A stretch of 64,000 nt of DNA from Scleroderma bovista (lineage: Eukaryota; Basidiomycota; Agaricomycetes; Boletales; Sclerodermataceae): assembly GCA_037178675.1 (NCBI GenBank), contig JAYMGJ010000029.1, forward strand, positions 62,001 through 126,000, read 5' to 3'. The notes under the pieces are model-generated. The model was given only the letters and a program-made list of their open reading frames with translations. It did not search any database and was not told where the DNA came from. Shown piece by piece: positions 22,248 through 34,223 of this stretch; the first letter of the stretch is position 1, and every line of letters begins with the position of its first letter. The translations under genes and the position numbers were made by a program.

Positions 22248-24130
22248 CTAAGCCATCCTGAAATCCAGAACGGCAGTGTCACCAAGGTCGTAAACCTTCT
22301 CGAGACGTAAACCAACTGCGGTACTAAGATATCACACATCAGAGGTAACGCATTTGAGACAGTTCACGAGCGTCTTACGCAAGGGCAGTCCAGTCATCCA
22401 GAAGTCGTTCCTTGCCATTGTTGACCATCAGCATGAGCAAATCTTGTTGATACACAAGTGTATTTCCTGCTCCGAATCCAGGCAACATAGGTTCAGGAGC
22501 CTACACACCATCGAGTAATCAGTGGAAAATGGTGTACAATGAGACCTAGGTGCACGAACAACGTCAATTCCTATGTTCTTCGCGGCAGGATCGGAGCTGC
22601 GATCTGGATTTCCTACAATGTATTCCTCTGTGTTGCAACAATCGTGTTAGAACTCGGGAAAGGAGTAAAGGGGACACATACGAATAAGGACACGGCTGTG
22701 AGGCGCCATTGCCTTGCGCACATTACGAAGGATGGTCAAAGCTTCTGCATCAGGCCAGTCATGGATGATCAGACGTAGCTTTAAGACCAGTTTTAAGTAA
22801 GTGTTCCAAGCGAGGTTCGAGTGGAGGCGTTAACAAACATAGTATACATCCTGTCCTACGACTGGGAATTCTTCCAAGAAGTTCAGAAACACAAAATCAA
22901 TCCGCTGTTCTTGAAGAGCCTCTGGAGCTGCCCTTTCCCATTCCTATGTTCCAGTCAGCCGGAAGAATATCTCGGTATTGGGCACTAGACGCTGACATTT
23001 TTAGCTTGGGGCATCACGCGTTCCAAATCTTGGTTTATGATTTTGAGATGCGGATGGGTCTTGGCCAGGGGAATGGAAAATGTGCCGATGCTGGCGCCGA
23101 CATCGCAAACAGTGCTGACTTCATTCCAAGGATATTCTGGGGCAGCTTGAGTTAGTAAATGAAGGCACAATATCACTCCTTACGATCAAGAACCGAAAGG
23201 GAACCAAAAGCTTCCCCAGAACCAACCATGGCTTTGTGAAAGTTCTGCGGAATACTTCAGGATAGGTCATATTGACAGCGCTTCTGAATTTACTTCGGAC
23301 TTTTCCTCCTGGAATTAATTCACATAAAAACCTACATTCTCCCTGCCAATCGGGTGACTCACATCCATTTCCATTATCTCAAAAGCATTGGACACAGCTG
23401 GAAGGCCTTTCTACCTCAATGCGTAATATAAAGCTGTCTTTCCAGGATCGTGGGATGTGCCGTACTCCGGATCGCTCAATGCATCGAGCAAGACGCTCAC
23501 CGCTGGCAATCCAATCCCTCCCTCCGAGCGTACAAGGTACCCTGCATTGCATGTACTCTTGAGGACGAGCGAGAGACGGTTGTTCGCAAAAGCATCCCGG
23601 TTGACTAATAGCAGATCATCAGATATACACTGGTAGGAGTTGCATATACAATCACCTTCTTTGAATAATCCCCTTGTTGTAAGTAGACGGAAGATACGTG
23701 TCAGCTTGGTCTTCTCTATTCCGATCATTTGCGATAGTTCATTCACATGCAATCCCTCGGGGTGTTTATCCAGGACGTCTGCGATACCCTTCCGCTGGGC
23801 GATGTCAACACAAACCCAATCATAGTTTCGAACAAACTAAATGAAAGTGAGTAACTTCAAATTGAGCTGCGTGATACAAGAAAGTGAGCTTACTTTGAGG
23901 ACGGTGCGTTGAGGGGGTGCCAGGGATGCACAAAGCTGCTGGCAAGCACCTTCGAGCAGGCGAACTGCCTTCCTAAGCACTACATTATGAGCAGAGTTGT
24001 CGAGAGGATGGAACTCAGGTGAGTTGATGGTGGGAACATCGTTTCCTTCCTTCTCATACTCGACGATCGCCTGACGAGCAGAGGAGTTGATGATTTCCAA
24101 GAGGGCTTCTATGTGGGCTACTGCGGACAT
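22248..24130 (-). pseudogene. O-methyltransferase, copy A, with one nonsense codon
   Basis: This is the same ten-exon gene as the intact copy at 27185-29054. Start MSAVAHIEALLEIINSS, splice sites, the SAM-binding segment CDVGASIGTFSIPLA and the catalytic IIHDWPDAEA are all kept, as is the last exon ending VLDFRMA. The coding frame is broken by a TAG at 23411-23413, where copy B has CAG (Gln) in the stretch MRQKGLP. Around the later DDFIVGNPD segment it also reads QEYIVGNPD, losing acidic residues. With only one clear lesion, inactivation looks recent, or readthrough or a sequencing error could be involved. Confidence 0.75.
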
Positions 24131-24464
24131 TTCGAATTGAATGCTCCGAAGCCCAGGATCTATCACAGATTATAAGGGCTGAGGTGCTGTGCATAAGGCG
24201 CCTCTTGAGTTTGAACCATTTCCGCTGTGATGAATAATGTTAAATAAAACGCTGTGTGTAGGGTGGCAAGTGATGTCACTATGGATGTGTCATCCGACTG
24301 AATGCATATAAGAATTCCGACTCGGTCATTGTGAGAATTGTAGGGCATCGAGGACAATAATCATGACGCACGTTTATACAAGGCTCTCCGATCGTGTCTC
24401 TGTCAACTACGATCCTTGCCTCAGGATTCATGCCTCGTGGAACTGCTACCTTGGATTAAGGGTG

Positions 24465-24640
24465 GAGGTGTGGGTGGAATTTAGTGAAGTTGATAATGGG
24501 GACATCGTGTCCATCCTTCTTTTACGCAGAAGAGTTGATGAGGGCCACTAACTGAGCTTCTGGGGACACTTCGAATTGTACTCCCGAGCTCAAGATCCAT
24601 CATAGATCATAAGGTTTGGAGGAACTATGCCCAGTTTCTT
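24465..24640 (-). pseudogene. relic of O-methyltransferase exon 1 (unit A)
   Basis: The sequence resembles the 5' part of exon 1 and the leader of the adjacent gene (about 24000-24180): shared gttgatgatttccaa-like text, ggggacatcgt and gatccatcatagat. It is full of small changes and has no open frame. An equivalent relic lies at the same place in unit B, so it predates the large duplication. Confidence 0.55.
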
Positions 24641-25125
24641 AAGTTGTTCGCGTCAGTTCAACACTTCATGAATAATGTTAATAGAGGCTCTTGGTAAAAT
24701 CGCAGTCAATGTGTCATTGGGCAGTTAATATACGATGGGCCTACTCGGGCACTGTGAGACCAGTGGTGAGGACACAAGGACAAAGTATTACAACGTACGG
24801 CGACTTATTTATTACTCGAGGCCCATCTTGCGACAGTGCCTCTGTCGACTCCTGCCTGTGTCTCGCGTAAACTGATCCTTCAAGACATACCGTGGATGTG
24901 GTTTTGTAACCTGAAAGATGTTGGAATACACAAGTCGTTTGGGCAACTTGTGTGATAACATGCTCAGGGTGTGACGGAAATAGATTCTACGCTGGAATAG
25001 CTCAGGTACAAACAGATGTAAATACCTCGTCAGCCCTTTACGAGCACTGCGCAGGGCACTACTACCTTGGTTCTTCAAGTACTGTGCATGGCCTTTACTT
25101 ACCACTGCTGGCAGTAATACGTGCG

Positions 25126-26065
25126 ATGATGGGAGAGTACAAATGCAATTTACTTCAAACGTTGGTCCACCCCGTCATGGAGGAAATAGGTACTAAGATA
25201 CCAGTGACCAGTCCTACATTAGCCTAGGACGGCCCGCAAGAAACCCATGGACATTTGCTTGATTACTTATGATGTCGGGCAAGTCTATCTTTACCCGCAA
25301 ACTAGCTTCTTGTAACAGTCTCATTAGCACACCATTCCATTATACGCCAGGTATGCGTACTTGGTTGATGCAGTCGCTCCGCCTGACCCACTGTATACGC
25401 TCTCGGCCCTGCTGGGGAGTCTGCGTGACAAGGTATGCCTGCTGCCAATATCATCGACTGACTAGTAAATCTGCTTATAGAACGCCGTTTTCCGCGGTGT
25501 TGTCCTTTGGAGTGATCTTACCCACATGCACCGAATTTTTCGATGAAAAGGTGATCGATTGAATTCAAGTACGAACCCCATCTTTGTTCAGTTAGACGAG
25601 GACTTGACGGAGGTGCTGTCGATGATCATAAATTATTCCCAAGTCTGTGTCCCCACCAGACGAAGTGAAGGAAGTCCTGGAGAAGCGCGCGGCGATGGCA
25701 TCACAAGGTGCACTGTCGATTTTCCTACCTGACAATCTTACTCAAGTTGTGCTAGTACCCCTCGCCGCGGTCCTTATCGACTATCCAGTGGCATATGTAC
25801 ATCCCTGTATCACCAAGTCAAACAGCTTTTCTAGGAACGGACCCCCTAGACGTTTATGAAACCGCGTTTCCCTTCTCATTCATACGAATTTTACTTTTAT
25901 CAAGTTCTCGTGTCCGTGGAGGCTGGTAGACACCTGCCCTCGGCTTTCATGTGCATACTCATCTAGTCCAGAGGTTGGAAGATATCTTCACGCCTCGTCT
26001 CGACAAGATAGTCGCAGGAATCGTAGTCAGACATCATACCGAAACACCCGGCCGGGCCGCGGTGA
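25126..26065 (+). pseudogene. UPF0739-like gene, copy A, broken
   Basis: Degenerate counterpart of the intact gene at 30177-31151. Exon 1 (MMGEYKCNLLQTLVHPVMEE) survives, but the following donor is changed from GTAGGT to ATAGGT and the matching acceptor region is deleted. A small insertion after YPVAYV, near 25797-25812, shifts the frame to a stop. A further deletion removes the segment equivalent to GSPSANTRDF. It cannot produce the full protein. Confidence 0.75.
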
Positions 26066-26259
26066 CAACATTACAAGTGGTAACGGCTGTGGATGCCTGT
26101 GCCTCTGCCCGAAGGGTCATACCACCCGGTATTTGTACCACGGTGGTATGGAATTCCTCGTAGTTGAATCGACTGTCGCTACGATACACTGAATCTGGGA
26201 GTGGCCCATGGGTGCCTAGTTGCACAGGATTGTCATGTAGGTGATCGACTGACTGGGAA

Positions 26260-27184
26260 ACTGCGATTCGTCCGCGATTGTTATTATGTATTTCAATCTC
26301 TGCTCCATTCCTTCTGCTCGAGTTGCTAGTTTGTTGCATGTATCCTTCTCGATGTTTCTTAGTCTAGTAGCATGGCTCCTCTGCTAAGTGAAACTGTAAG
26401 TTTGACGAAGGTCTCAATGATGAAGCAGAGCAGGACGTGAGAGACTGAAGAAAACTAAAAGGGAATGCCAGCGAACCCGTCCACTTTCAACAGTGACATC
26501 GAAAAGAATATGCTCATCGGTGTCTCAAAGGTAGGAGAACCTGTTGTGATTGAGTGATGCAAGAGATGGGTGGGAGCGGGCGCGGAGGCTCAAGATCAGA
26601 CGGAGTGGGGGCGAGCAGATCTTTATTAGCCCCCTATTCTACTCAAGCTATATACTGTGTATTTAGGGGTTTAGTAGGAGGTGGCTGCCAGCTTGTGGCT
26701 ATGCCAGCCTCAACAGAACCATCATGGATACTGGCGATGAAGACATTGAAGACATCTCAGCAAGACGTCAATTGTGTAAGAACAAGAAGCAGATCAGGGG
26801 TTTCCCAGGTATATCCTGAGGACTTTGCAATTCAATGATGTGATGTCACCGTTACTAGTCACCACTTACTTTTGTACAGGGACCCAGCGATGTTGCTGCC
26901 CTCGTCTGCCCACAACTCTGCATTCTACATCTTCTGGCTCTCATAGGGAAAGTTTATCTTTTCAAATAATATTAAGTGAGTTGTTCTGTTCTGTTTCCTC
27001 GCAGCCACGTCCACAGGTGAGAGCCATGACCCTATATGAACACATTTCATTGGCGAACAGCACCTAGGCAGAGTGGACTCGAGCGTAATGGCGTGCTTTC
27101 ATTTTACTTGATGATTCATAGCTTTCTCAGCAATGATGTCTATCGTACATACAACACCCCCAGACATGAGTGGAAGCTTCTGAA
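26260..27184. other. spacer between duplicated units
   Basis: About 0.9 kb present only once. It contains short frames without similarity to anything I know and no visible transposon ends. It may mark the junction of the duplication event. Confidence 0.35.
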
Positions 27185-29054
27185 CTAAGCCATCCTGAAG
27201 TCCAAAACGGAAGTGTCGGCGAGGTCGTAAACCTTCTCGAGACGCAAACCAACTGCGGTACTAAGATATCACGTATCAGAAGTCACGTATATGAAACAGT
27301 GCATGGGCGTCTTACGCAAGAGCAGTCCAATCATCCAGAAGTCGTTCTTTGCCGTTGTTGACCATTAGCATGAGTAAATCCTGTTGGTACATAAGCTCAT
27401 TTCCTGCTCCGAAGCCAGGCAACATTGGTTCAGGAGCCTGCACGCCATCCAGTAATCAGTGGAAAATGGTGTACATTAATGAGACGGGTGTACGAACAAC
27501 GTCAATTCCTATGTTCTTCGCGGCAGGATCGGAGCCGTGATCCGGGTTTCCGACAATAAAGTCGTCTGTATTGCAACAACTTGTGTTGGAACTCGGGAAT
27601 GGAGGAGAGAGTGCACATACGGAGAAGGAGGCGGCTGTGAGGGGCCATTGCCTTGCACACATTGCGAATGATGGTCAAAGCTTCTGCATCGGGCCAGTCA
27701 TGGATGATGTGACGTAGCTTTAGGACCAGTTGTAAGTATCTCAAGCGAGGTTCAAGTGGAGGTGTTAACAGACATAGTATACATCCTGTCCCACGACTGG
27801 GACTTCTTCCAAAAAGTTCAGAGACACAAAATCAATCCGCTGTTCTTGAAGAGCTTCAGGAGCTGCCCTTTCCCATTCCTATGTTCCAGTAAGCCGGAAG
27901 TATATCTCGATATAGGGGGACTAAACGCTGACCTCTTTAGCTTGGGGCATCACGCGTTCCAAATCCTGGTTTATGATTTTGAGATGTGGATGGGTCTTGG
28001 CCAGGGGAATAGAAAACGTGCCGATGCTGGCACCGACATCGCAAACAGTCCTGACTTCATTCCAAGGATATTCTGGGCAGATTGAGTTAGTAGAACGAAG
28101 ACACAACATCACTCCTTACGATCAAGAACCGAAAGGGAACCAAAGACTTCCCTGGCGCCAATCATGGATTTGTGGAAGATCTGCGGAATAGTACTTCAGG
28201 ATGGGTCATATTGACAGCGCTTCTGAATTTACTTTGAACTTTTCCTCCTGGAATTAATTCACATATTCTCTTTGCCAATCGAGGTGACTCACGTCCATTT
28301 CAATTATCTCAAATGCATTGGACACAGCTGGCAGGCCTTTCTGCCTCATAGCGTAATGGAAAGCTGTCTTTCCAGGATCGTGTGATGCACCGTACTCTGG
28401 ATCGCTCAATGCATCGAACAAGGCGCTCGTCGCTGACAATCCAATCCCCCCCTCTGAGAGTGCAAGGTACCCTGCATTGCATGTACTCTTGAGGACGAGC
28501 GAGAGGCGGTTGTTCGCAAAAACATCCCGGTTGACTGATAGCCAATCATCAGATATACATTGGCAGGGGTTAGTTATATATTGACCTTCTTTGAATAATC
28601 CCTTTGTTGTAAGCAGACGAAGAATACGTGCCAGCTTGGTCTTCTCTATTCCGATCATTTGTGATATTTCATTCACATGTAAACCTTCAGGGTGTTTATC
28701 CAGGACGTCTGCGATACCCTTCCGCCGGGCGATGTCAACACAAACCCAATCATAGCTTCTGACAAACTACATGAAAGTGAGGAACTTCAAATTGAGCTGC
28801 GTGGAAAGTGAGCTTACTTTGAGAACCGTGCGTTGGGGGGGTGCCAGGGATGCACAAAGCTGCTGGCAAGCGCCTTCGAGCGCACGGACCGCCTTCCTAA
28901 GCACTACATTATGAGTGGAGTTGTCGAGAGGATGGAATTCAACTGAGTTGATGGTGGGAACACCGTTTCCTTCCTTCTCATACTCGACAATCGCCTGACG
29001 AGCAGAGGAGTTGATGATTTCCAAGAGGGCTTCTATGTGAGCTACTGCGGACAT
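27185..29054 (-). CDS. SAM-dependent O-methyltransferase (fungal small-molecule type)
   Basis: Ten exons (29054-28818, 28766-28586, 28534-28293, 28180-28120, 28072-27933, 27878-27774, 27717-27621, 27565-27486, 27437-27316, 27260-27185) give 446 residues. The N-terminal dimerisation/winged-helix part (about 1-150) contains SQMIGIEKTKLARILRLL. The C-terminal Rossmann part has the SAM loop CDVGASIGTFSIPLAKTH, INQDLERV binding the adenosyl group, and the catalytic block RHIIHDWPDAEA with the general-base His. It ends EKVYDLADTSVLDFRMA. The family methylates hydroxyl groups of aromatic or polyketide metabolites, but no polyketide or peptide synthase lies in this window, so the substrate is unknown. 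The acceptor ATTCCGCAG before IFHKSMIGAREVFGSL and the branch site CTACTAAC before YPWNEV support the difficult middle junctions. Confidence 0.85.
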
Positions 29055-29409
29055 TTGAGTACTCCGAAGCCCAGGATCTATCGCAGATTATATGTAAAGG
29101 GTTGACATGCTGTGCAAAAGATGCCTGTGTGGTTTAAACCATTTGCGTTATGATGAATAATGGCTAATAAAATACTGTGCGTAAGATGCGTTGATGTGAT
29201 GATCAGACTTAAATACCTATACATAATAAGATCCCGACTCGGGCATTGTGAGAACAGTGGTGGAGCGTCGAGGACAATAATGCTGACGCACGTTTATGTA
29301 AACGAGGCTCTCCCAGCTGATTGTGCCTTTGTCGATTGTGATCTTTGCCTCAAGGCCCCGCGTCTCGTGGAAACTACTGTCCTTCACGAGATATCTTGGA
29401 TTACGGGCG

Positions 29410-29600
29410 GAGGTGTCAAGAGGATGAAATCCAGTGGAGTTGATAGTGGGAACATCGTTTCCTTCCTTCTTTTACTCGGCGATTGCTTGACAAACAGATG
29501 ATTTGATGATCTGCCAGAGGGCCTCTAACTGCCAAGCTTCCCAGATCTGGGGACATTCAGTTTCGAATCGGAATTGTACTCCTGAGCTGTACCCACGGTG
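29410..29600 (-). pseudogene. relic of O-methyltransferase exon 1 (unit B)
   Basis: This matches the 5' part of exon 1 at about 28925-29080 with scattered changes: gatagtgggaacatcgtttccttcctt against gatggtgggaacaccg, then tttgatgatctgccagagggc against gttgatgatttccaagagggc. No open frame remains. The same relic is present in unit A. Confidence 0.65.
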
Positions 29601-30176
29601 TTTCTTAAGCCGTTCACGTTAGCAACACAGGATGAATGATGCCAATAGAGTTTCTTCGTAAAGTCGCAGGCAATGTGTCATTGGACAGCTCAATATATGA
29701 TGGGCCTACTCGGGCACTGTGAGACCGATGAGGCCACAAGGACAGAGCATTACAACGTACTACAGTTATTCAGTCATTACTCGCGGCCCTCTTGTGATTG
29801 TGCCTCTGTCGACTCCTGCCTGTGTCTCGCGTAAACCGCTCCTGCAAGACATACCTTGGATGTGGCTTTGTAACCTGAATATACAAGTCGTCTGGGCAAC
29901 TTCTGCGATGATGATGTGTTCATCAAATGTGAATTAGCGTGCCGGCGGTGATATGACTATGTAGTCTGGTTAGATACTATTACTATGGGTGTGACGGGGT
30001 GTAGAGATGAAATGAAATAAAGATACCTACGAACCTTTTTTCTAGCATTATAAAACCTTGACGCTATGTTTAAATGATACTACTCAACCAGCTGTGACAT
30101 CTCGTGACTGGTGGGGGATAGTACAGTAAGTACGATGGTAGTACGTACGCAGTGCACACCATCAGCAATACGTGCA

Positions 30177-31151
30177 ATGATGGGAGAGAACAAATGCAAG
30201 TTGCTCCAAACACTGGTCCACCTCGTCATGGAAGAAGTAGGTAAGATACCAATCCTGCATAGGACGGCCCGCACGAAACAACATCAGTTTTCCTTCGACA
30301 TTTGCTTGATTGCTTGTGGTGTCCGGCAAGTCTGTCTCTACCCGCAAACAAGCTTGAAATGGTCTCATTACACAAATCCATATTACCCTACTAGGTGTGC
30401 ATACTTGGTTGATGCAGTCGTTCTGCCTGACCCAGTGCATACGTTTTCGGCCCTGCTGGGGAGTCTGCGCGACAAGGTATGCCTGCTACAAGCATTATCG
30501 ACTGACCAGTAAATGATTTGCTTATAGAGCGCCGTTTTCCGCGATGTTGTCCTTTGGAGCGATCTTACCCACATGCAGACATTTTTCGTTAACACCAAAC
30601 TTTTCGATGAAAAGGTGATCGATTCAAGTATGAACCCCATCTTCGTTCAGTTAGACGAGGACTTGACGGAGGTGCGTGAGCTCCACTTCTCGTGTCGATG
30701 GTCATAAATTGTTCCCAAGTCTGCGTCCCCACCAGAAGAAGTGAAGAAAGTCCTCCTGGAGATGCGCGCAGCGATGGCATCACAGGGGGCACTGTCGTTT
30801 TCACTGCCTGACAGTCTTACTCAGGTTGTGCTAGTACCCCTCGCCGCGGTCCTTATCGACTATCCAGTGGCATACATACCCGTATCACCAAGTCAGACAG
30901 CTTTCCTAGGAGCGGAGCCCCTAGACGTTTATGAAGTTGCGTTTCCCTTCGGCAGTCCATCCGCGAATACTCGCGATTTTACTCTTCTCAAGTTCTCGTG
31001 CCCGCGGAAGCTGGCAGACACCTGTCCTCGGCTTTCACATACTCATATATTCCAGAGGTTGGAAGATATCTTCACGCCTCGTCTCGATAAGATAGGCGCA
31101 GGAATCATAGTCAGACGTCATACCGAAACACTGGATCGTGTTGCACTGTGA
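30177..31151 (+). CDS. conserved protein resembling UPF0739/C1orf74 (DUF4504)
   Basis: Four exons (30177-30236, 30288-30476, 30528-30671, 30720-31151) give 274 residues with no stop. Recognisable blocks are DICLIACGVRQVCLYPQT, CAYLVDAVVLPDPVHTFSAL, VQLDEDLTEV, and QVVLVPLAAVLIDYPVAYIP followed by FLGAEPLDVYEVAF. The length and the YLVDAV...LPLAAVLIDYPVAY pattern recall the UPF0739 (C1orf74) family, whose function is not established; I hold this name loosely. It is divergent from the O-methyltransferase, about 1.1 kb apart. A broken copy lies 5 kb upstream and a fragment about 0.2 kb downstream. An ATG pair at the start (MM) leaves the exact start open by one codon. Confidence 0.65.
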
Positions 31152-31359
31152 CAACACTATAACTGTGGTAGCGGCTAGGCCTCTGCCCGAAGGGTCGCAC
31201 CACCTGGTATTGATGCCCGGGTGGTATGGAATTCCGCCATCGACCATCGCCACGATATACTGAATCTGGGAGTGACCCATGGGTGCCTAGTCGCACGGGA
31301 AATAATTGTCATGTAGATGTCCGTCTTTATTCGTTTGCACATTTCGTAGTGACAGTGAG

Positions 31360-31645
31360 AGGAGGCATGCTTGGTTCGGGTGGAGTTCTTCTGCGGTGTT
31401 TCCAACTCCGGAATCCTCGCGACAGCTAGAAGTCTGGGATGCATATCATCGACTAGCTAGTGAAGTTGCTTTTGGAGCAATCCTATTCACATGCAAATAT
31501 TTTTCATCAATCCAAGCGCGAACCCCACCGTTGGAGGATATCTTCACACTTCATTTCGACAAGGTAGGCGCAGGCATCGTAATCAAGTAGAGTCATATAG
31601 AAACACTGGACCGGATCGCACTACGACAAGCGATAGTATAAGCAT
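31360..31645 (+). pseudogene. third, heavily decayed fragment of the UPF0739-like gene
   Basis: Pieces of the neighbouring gene appear in order with an internal deletion. One is ttttggagcaatcctattcac against cctttggagcgatcttaccc (exon 3). Another is tcaatccaagcgcgaacccc against attcaagtatgaacccc. The last is ggatatcttcacacttcattt followed by gacaaggtaggcgcagg, matching the end of exon 4. The closing residues EDIFTLHFDKVGAGIVIK correspond to EDIFTPRLDKIGAGIIVR. No long frame is left. Confidence 0.7.
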
Positions 31646-31676
31646 GTATTGCACTGTCGTGGGTGACACGGAAGTG

Positions 31677-34169
31677 CTAATCTACATCAATATTAACAAT
31701 CTTGATATCCTCCAGTGGCTTGTCCACCTTGTTCACCTTGACATTCTCAATACCATGCACGACCTCCAGTCCCGAAAATACACGGCCAAAAATGGTATGC
31801 TTCTTGTCCAGCCACGGTGTCGCGGTGGTCGTGATGAAGAATTGTGAACCGTTGGTGTTTGCCCCCGCATTCGCCATACTTACTGTGTACGGCCTACAAA
31901 AGGAATGGTGAGAAACGCATACCCCGAAAACTTCCATGGCCACATACCGATCATGCCTCAGTTCGTCTGAAAACTCATCCTCAAAGTCCCTTCCCCAAAT
32001 CGACACGCCGCCAGTTCCATCTCCCAGAGGATCTCCTGTCTGTATCATAAATTTGGGAATGACGCGGTGGAAAATCACGCCCTCGTAATAGCCACTCCTT
32101 GCATGCCCAACGAAGTTTTCCACCGCTTTTGGTGCATTCTTGGGGAACAACCGGAGATGGATGTCACCCACCGTCGTGTGGATGACAGCGGAGCTTGCAA
32201 GTGGAGAAGGACCACCCTTGCCCACAACAGAGGCAGTGGCAATGCTTTGCTCTTCCCGAGTTGGCTTTTCATTGAAGATATCGCGGTCGGTGACCTTGCT
32301 GTCTCTACAACACGAAAAATAGCATGAGTGTACGCGCGCGTAAAGGAAGGCTGCTCGACATACTCCGGCTCGGAGCGCGTGAACAGGTAAAACCTCTGTT
32401 TCTTGTAGCCGGTACAGAAGAGGGTCGGATCGCGAGTGGCCTTGTTAGCCAAGATAGGATTTGCAGAAGCGGCCATGGCCTATGGAATACACCTGTTAAT
32501 CCTGCATCAGTGGGAGGCCTATGCAACTTACGAGGGTTGTAACGCCTTTTTTTGCCGGAGCCCCTTGATACAGAGTCACGTTCATGAATCGTACCGCTTC
32601 GTCCTTGCCCATCAATCGTACGACCTTGTTCGTCACAGTGTTCACCACTGCGTAAAAGTATGAGCAATAGGAAAACAGAAGAGAAAGAGAGGATGCGAAC
32701 CTTTTACCCCAAGCAAAGTAGGGTAAATTACAAAAGCACCACTCTCGTCCCAAACTGCATTGCTCCACATTGCCGGTATACGGCCATCAGGACCGGGCAA
32801 CTCTAGTTCCCTTTCCAAGGCAAGCCGTCGTCCAAACTCCATATCCTCCACCTTATACACTGCTGTTCCTGCTTGCTGCATCTCTTGTAGGGCAGTCAGC
32901 GACTCGTCGTACTTGCGAGTCATCTTTCCGGTAATGAAGGAGAATATGCGGATGTAGCGATCGGGAAGGGAGAAGGTGACGAACGAGGAAGAGTCGGGAG
33001 ATAGTGTAATACAAGCAGGTATTGACTTTGACTGTTCGCGTTGAGAAGGATTCAGATAATGTAATCAGAAATGGACCAACTTTTTTGAACTCGTACAAGT
33101 CCGTTGAGCTTTTGTATTTCCACATCCCCGGTACGTATTTGGGTGGCTCAAAGGGTTCCGTCGGTTGCCAGAACTCAATGAGCCCGTTGTCATCGGCCGA
33201 GATGACGGTATCATAGCGGTCACTGTACTGTGGTTGGGGTATCTTCTTAGCAAATGAAAAAGAGAGCTAAGGAAAGGAACTGACGGCCATAAGATGCACC
33301 GAATATCGGTGAAGCTTGTCGACAGTTATAAGAGGATTCCCATCCCCTCTGGCATCGTATATTCGGATGACACCGCTACCTTGCTCCGAGCTATTGCCAT
33401 CAGGACTGTGATCTAGCACTCATCGGACGATAACCCACATTGCCAACAGCCCCTGAGCCTGCCCTCGCCTGTGTACATAACAGCATGCTAGGGGCATGTA
33501 ATCCAGCTTAAACATGTTGATCATGTCTGCGCCTTGTCAGCAATCCGAGACGACGGAGGATACCGCAAGACGAACCAAAGTTCATCACATCAAATACTTT
33601 TGCTGAACGGTCTTCTGCTATGCTAGCAAACAGCTGCCCGTCTGCGCTGGCGGAAACACCCACAATGGTAGAAGTGTGAGCCCGGAAATGTTTCACGAAC
33701 TCGATACCAGTATCCTGTTTCTTCCACAGCTTGAGGTGTCCATCAACGGAGGTGGTGATCAGGAAATCGGTTCTGGTGTGGCATGAGCAGCTTATACGCG
33801 GGAATACAGATGCACCTGTCCGCGTACTTAGTCATCACACAGAAGTTGAGTGCATCCCGGTGCATGAAGCTTTTGTAGTATTGGTCGGCGTTCGGCAGGT
33901 GCTCTAGGTAGAGTTTCTCATGTGGCAACACTGCACGCATGCATAGGCCCGTCAGCGAACCACACTGGTAGGTCTTAGGTGTGTATACCTTTGCGCTTCT
34001 TTTTTGTTGTGCCAGGTACGCCAGCGGGCACAGGCATTGGTCCAACATCGTCGTCGCTGTCGTCTTGGCTCGCATCTGGTGCAGGGTTCGGTCCATCCAC
34101 AGCAGCAAAGCCATCTTCATCGCGTTCGCGCTTTCCCAGAATTGAGGCGTCTTCTGCAATGCTTGACAT
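31677..34169 (-). CDS. PPWD1-type WD40/cyclophilin peptidyl-prolyl isomerase
   Basis: Homologue of human PPWD1, a spliceosome-associated protein with N-terminal WD40 repeats and a C-terminal cyclophilin domain. The start at 34169 gives [20 protein letters not shown], then [22 protein letters not shown] repeats ([52 protein letters not shown]), a linker, and the isomerase domain. The last has [37 protein letters not shown] and KKHTIFGRV. The catalytic Arg in FHRVI and the QTGD segment are present. The gene has about ten exons. In the exon encoding [19 protein letters not shown] an in-frame TGA occurs at 33420-33422. The frame resumes only if a 33-nt intron (33399-33431) is removed; otherwise the gene is interrupted. 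A GTCACGTGAC palindrome lies 53-62 bp upstream of the start. Confidence 0.85.
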
Positions 34170-34223
34170 GGCCGATAACCTTGTTTAATAGTGAGTCGGG
34201 GTTGATTAAAGTATGTACCATAG

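Larger units (their letters stand above)
22245..26255. repeat. duplicated unit A (degenerate copy)
   Basis: This segment aligns along its length with 27182-31320, offset by about 4.9-5.1 kb. Both ends of the similarity are visible: gaactaagccatcctgaa on the left, and ctgaatctgggagtg then cccatgggtgcctag on the right. Each unit holds an O-methyltransferase (-) and a divergent UPF0739-like gene (+), with about 1 kb of nested relic sequence between. In unit A both genes carry disabling changes. Confidence 0.85.
27182..31320. repeat. duplicated unit B (intact copy)
   Basis: Second copy of the segment at 22245-26255. Both genes in this unit read through without stops or frameshifts. The order and orientation are the same: O-methyltransferase (-), relic-rich spacer, UPF0739-like gene (+). 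Confidence 0.85.

Noticed and set aside
26554..26838. Plus-strand frame of 94 codons in the spacer between duplicated units
   Set aside because: No similarity, no splice partners and low coding quality.
28261..28292. Apparent stop and frame loss in the middle of the intact O-methyltransferase (QREYVN then stop)
   Set aside because: The sequence lies inside an intron running from GTGAGT to ATTCCGCAG; the joined exons read EMD then IFHKSMIGAREVFGSL, restoring the family motif.
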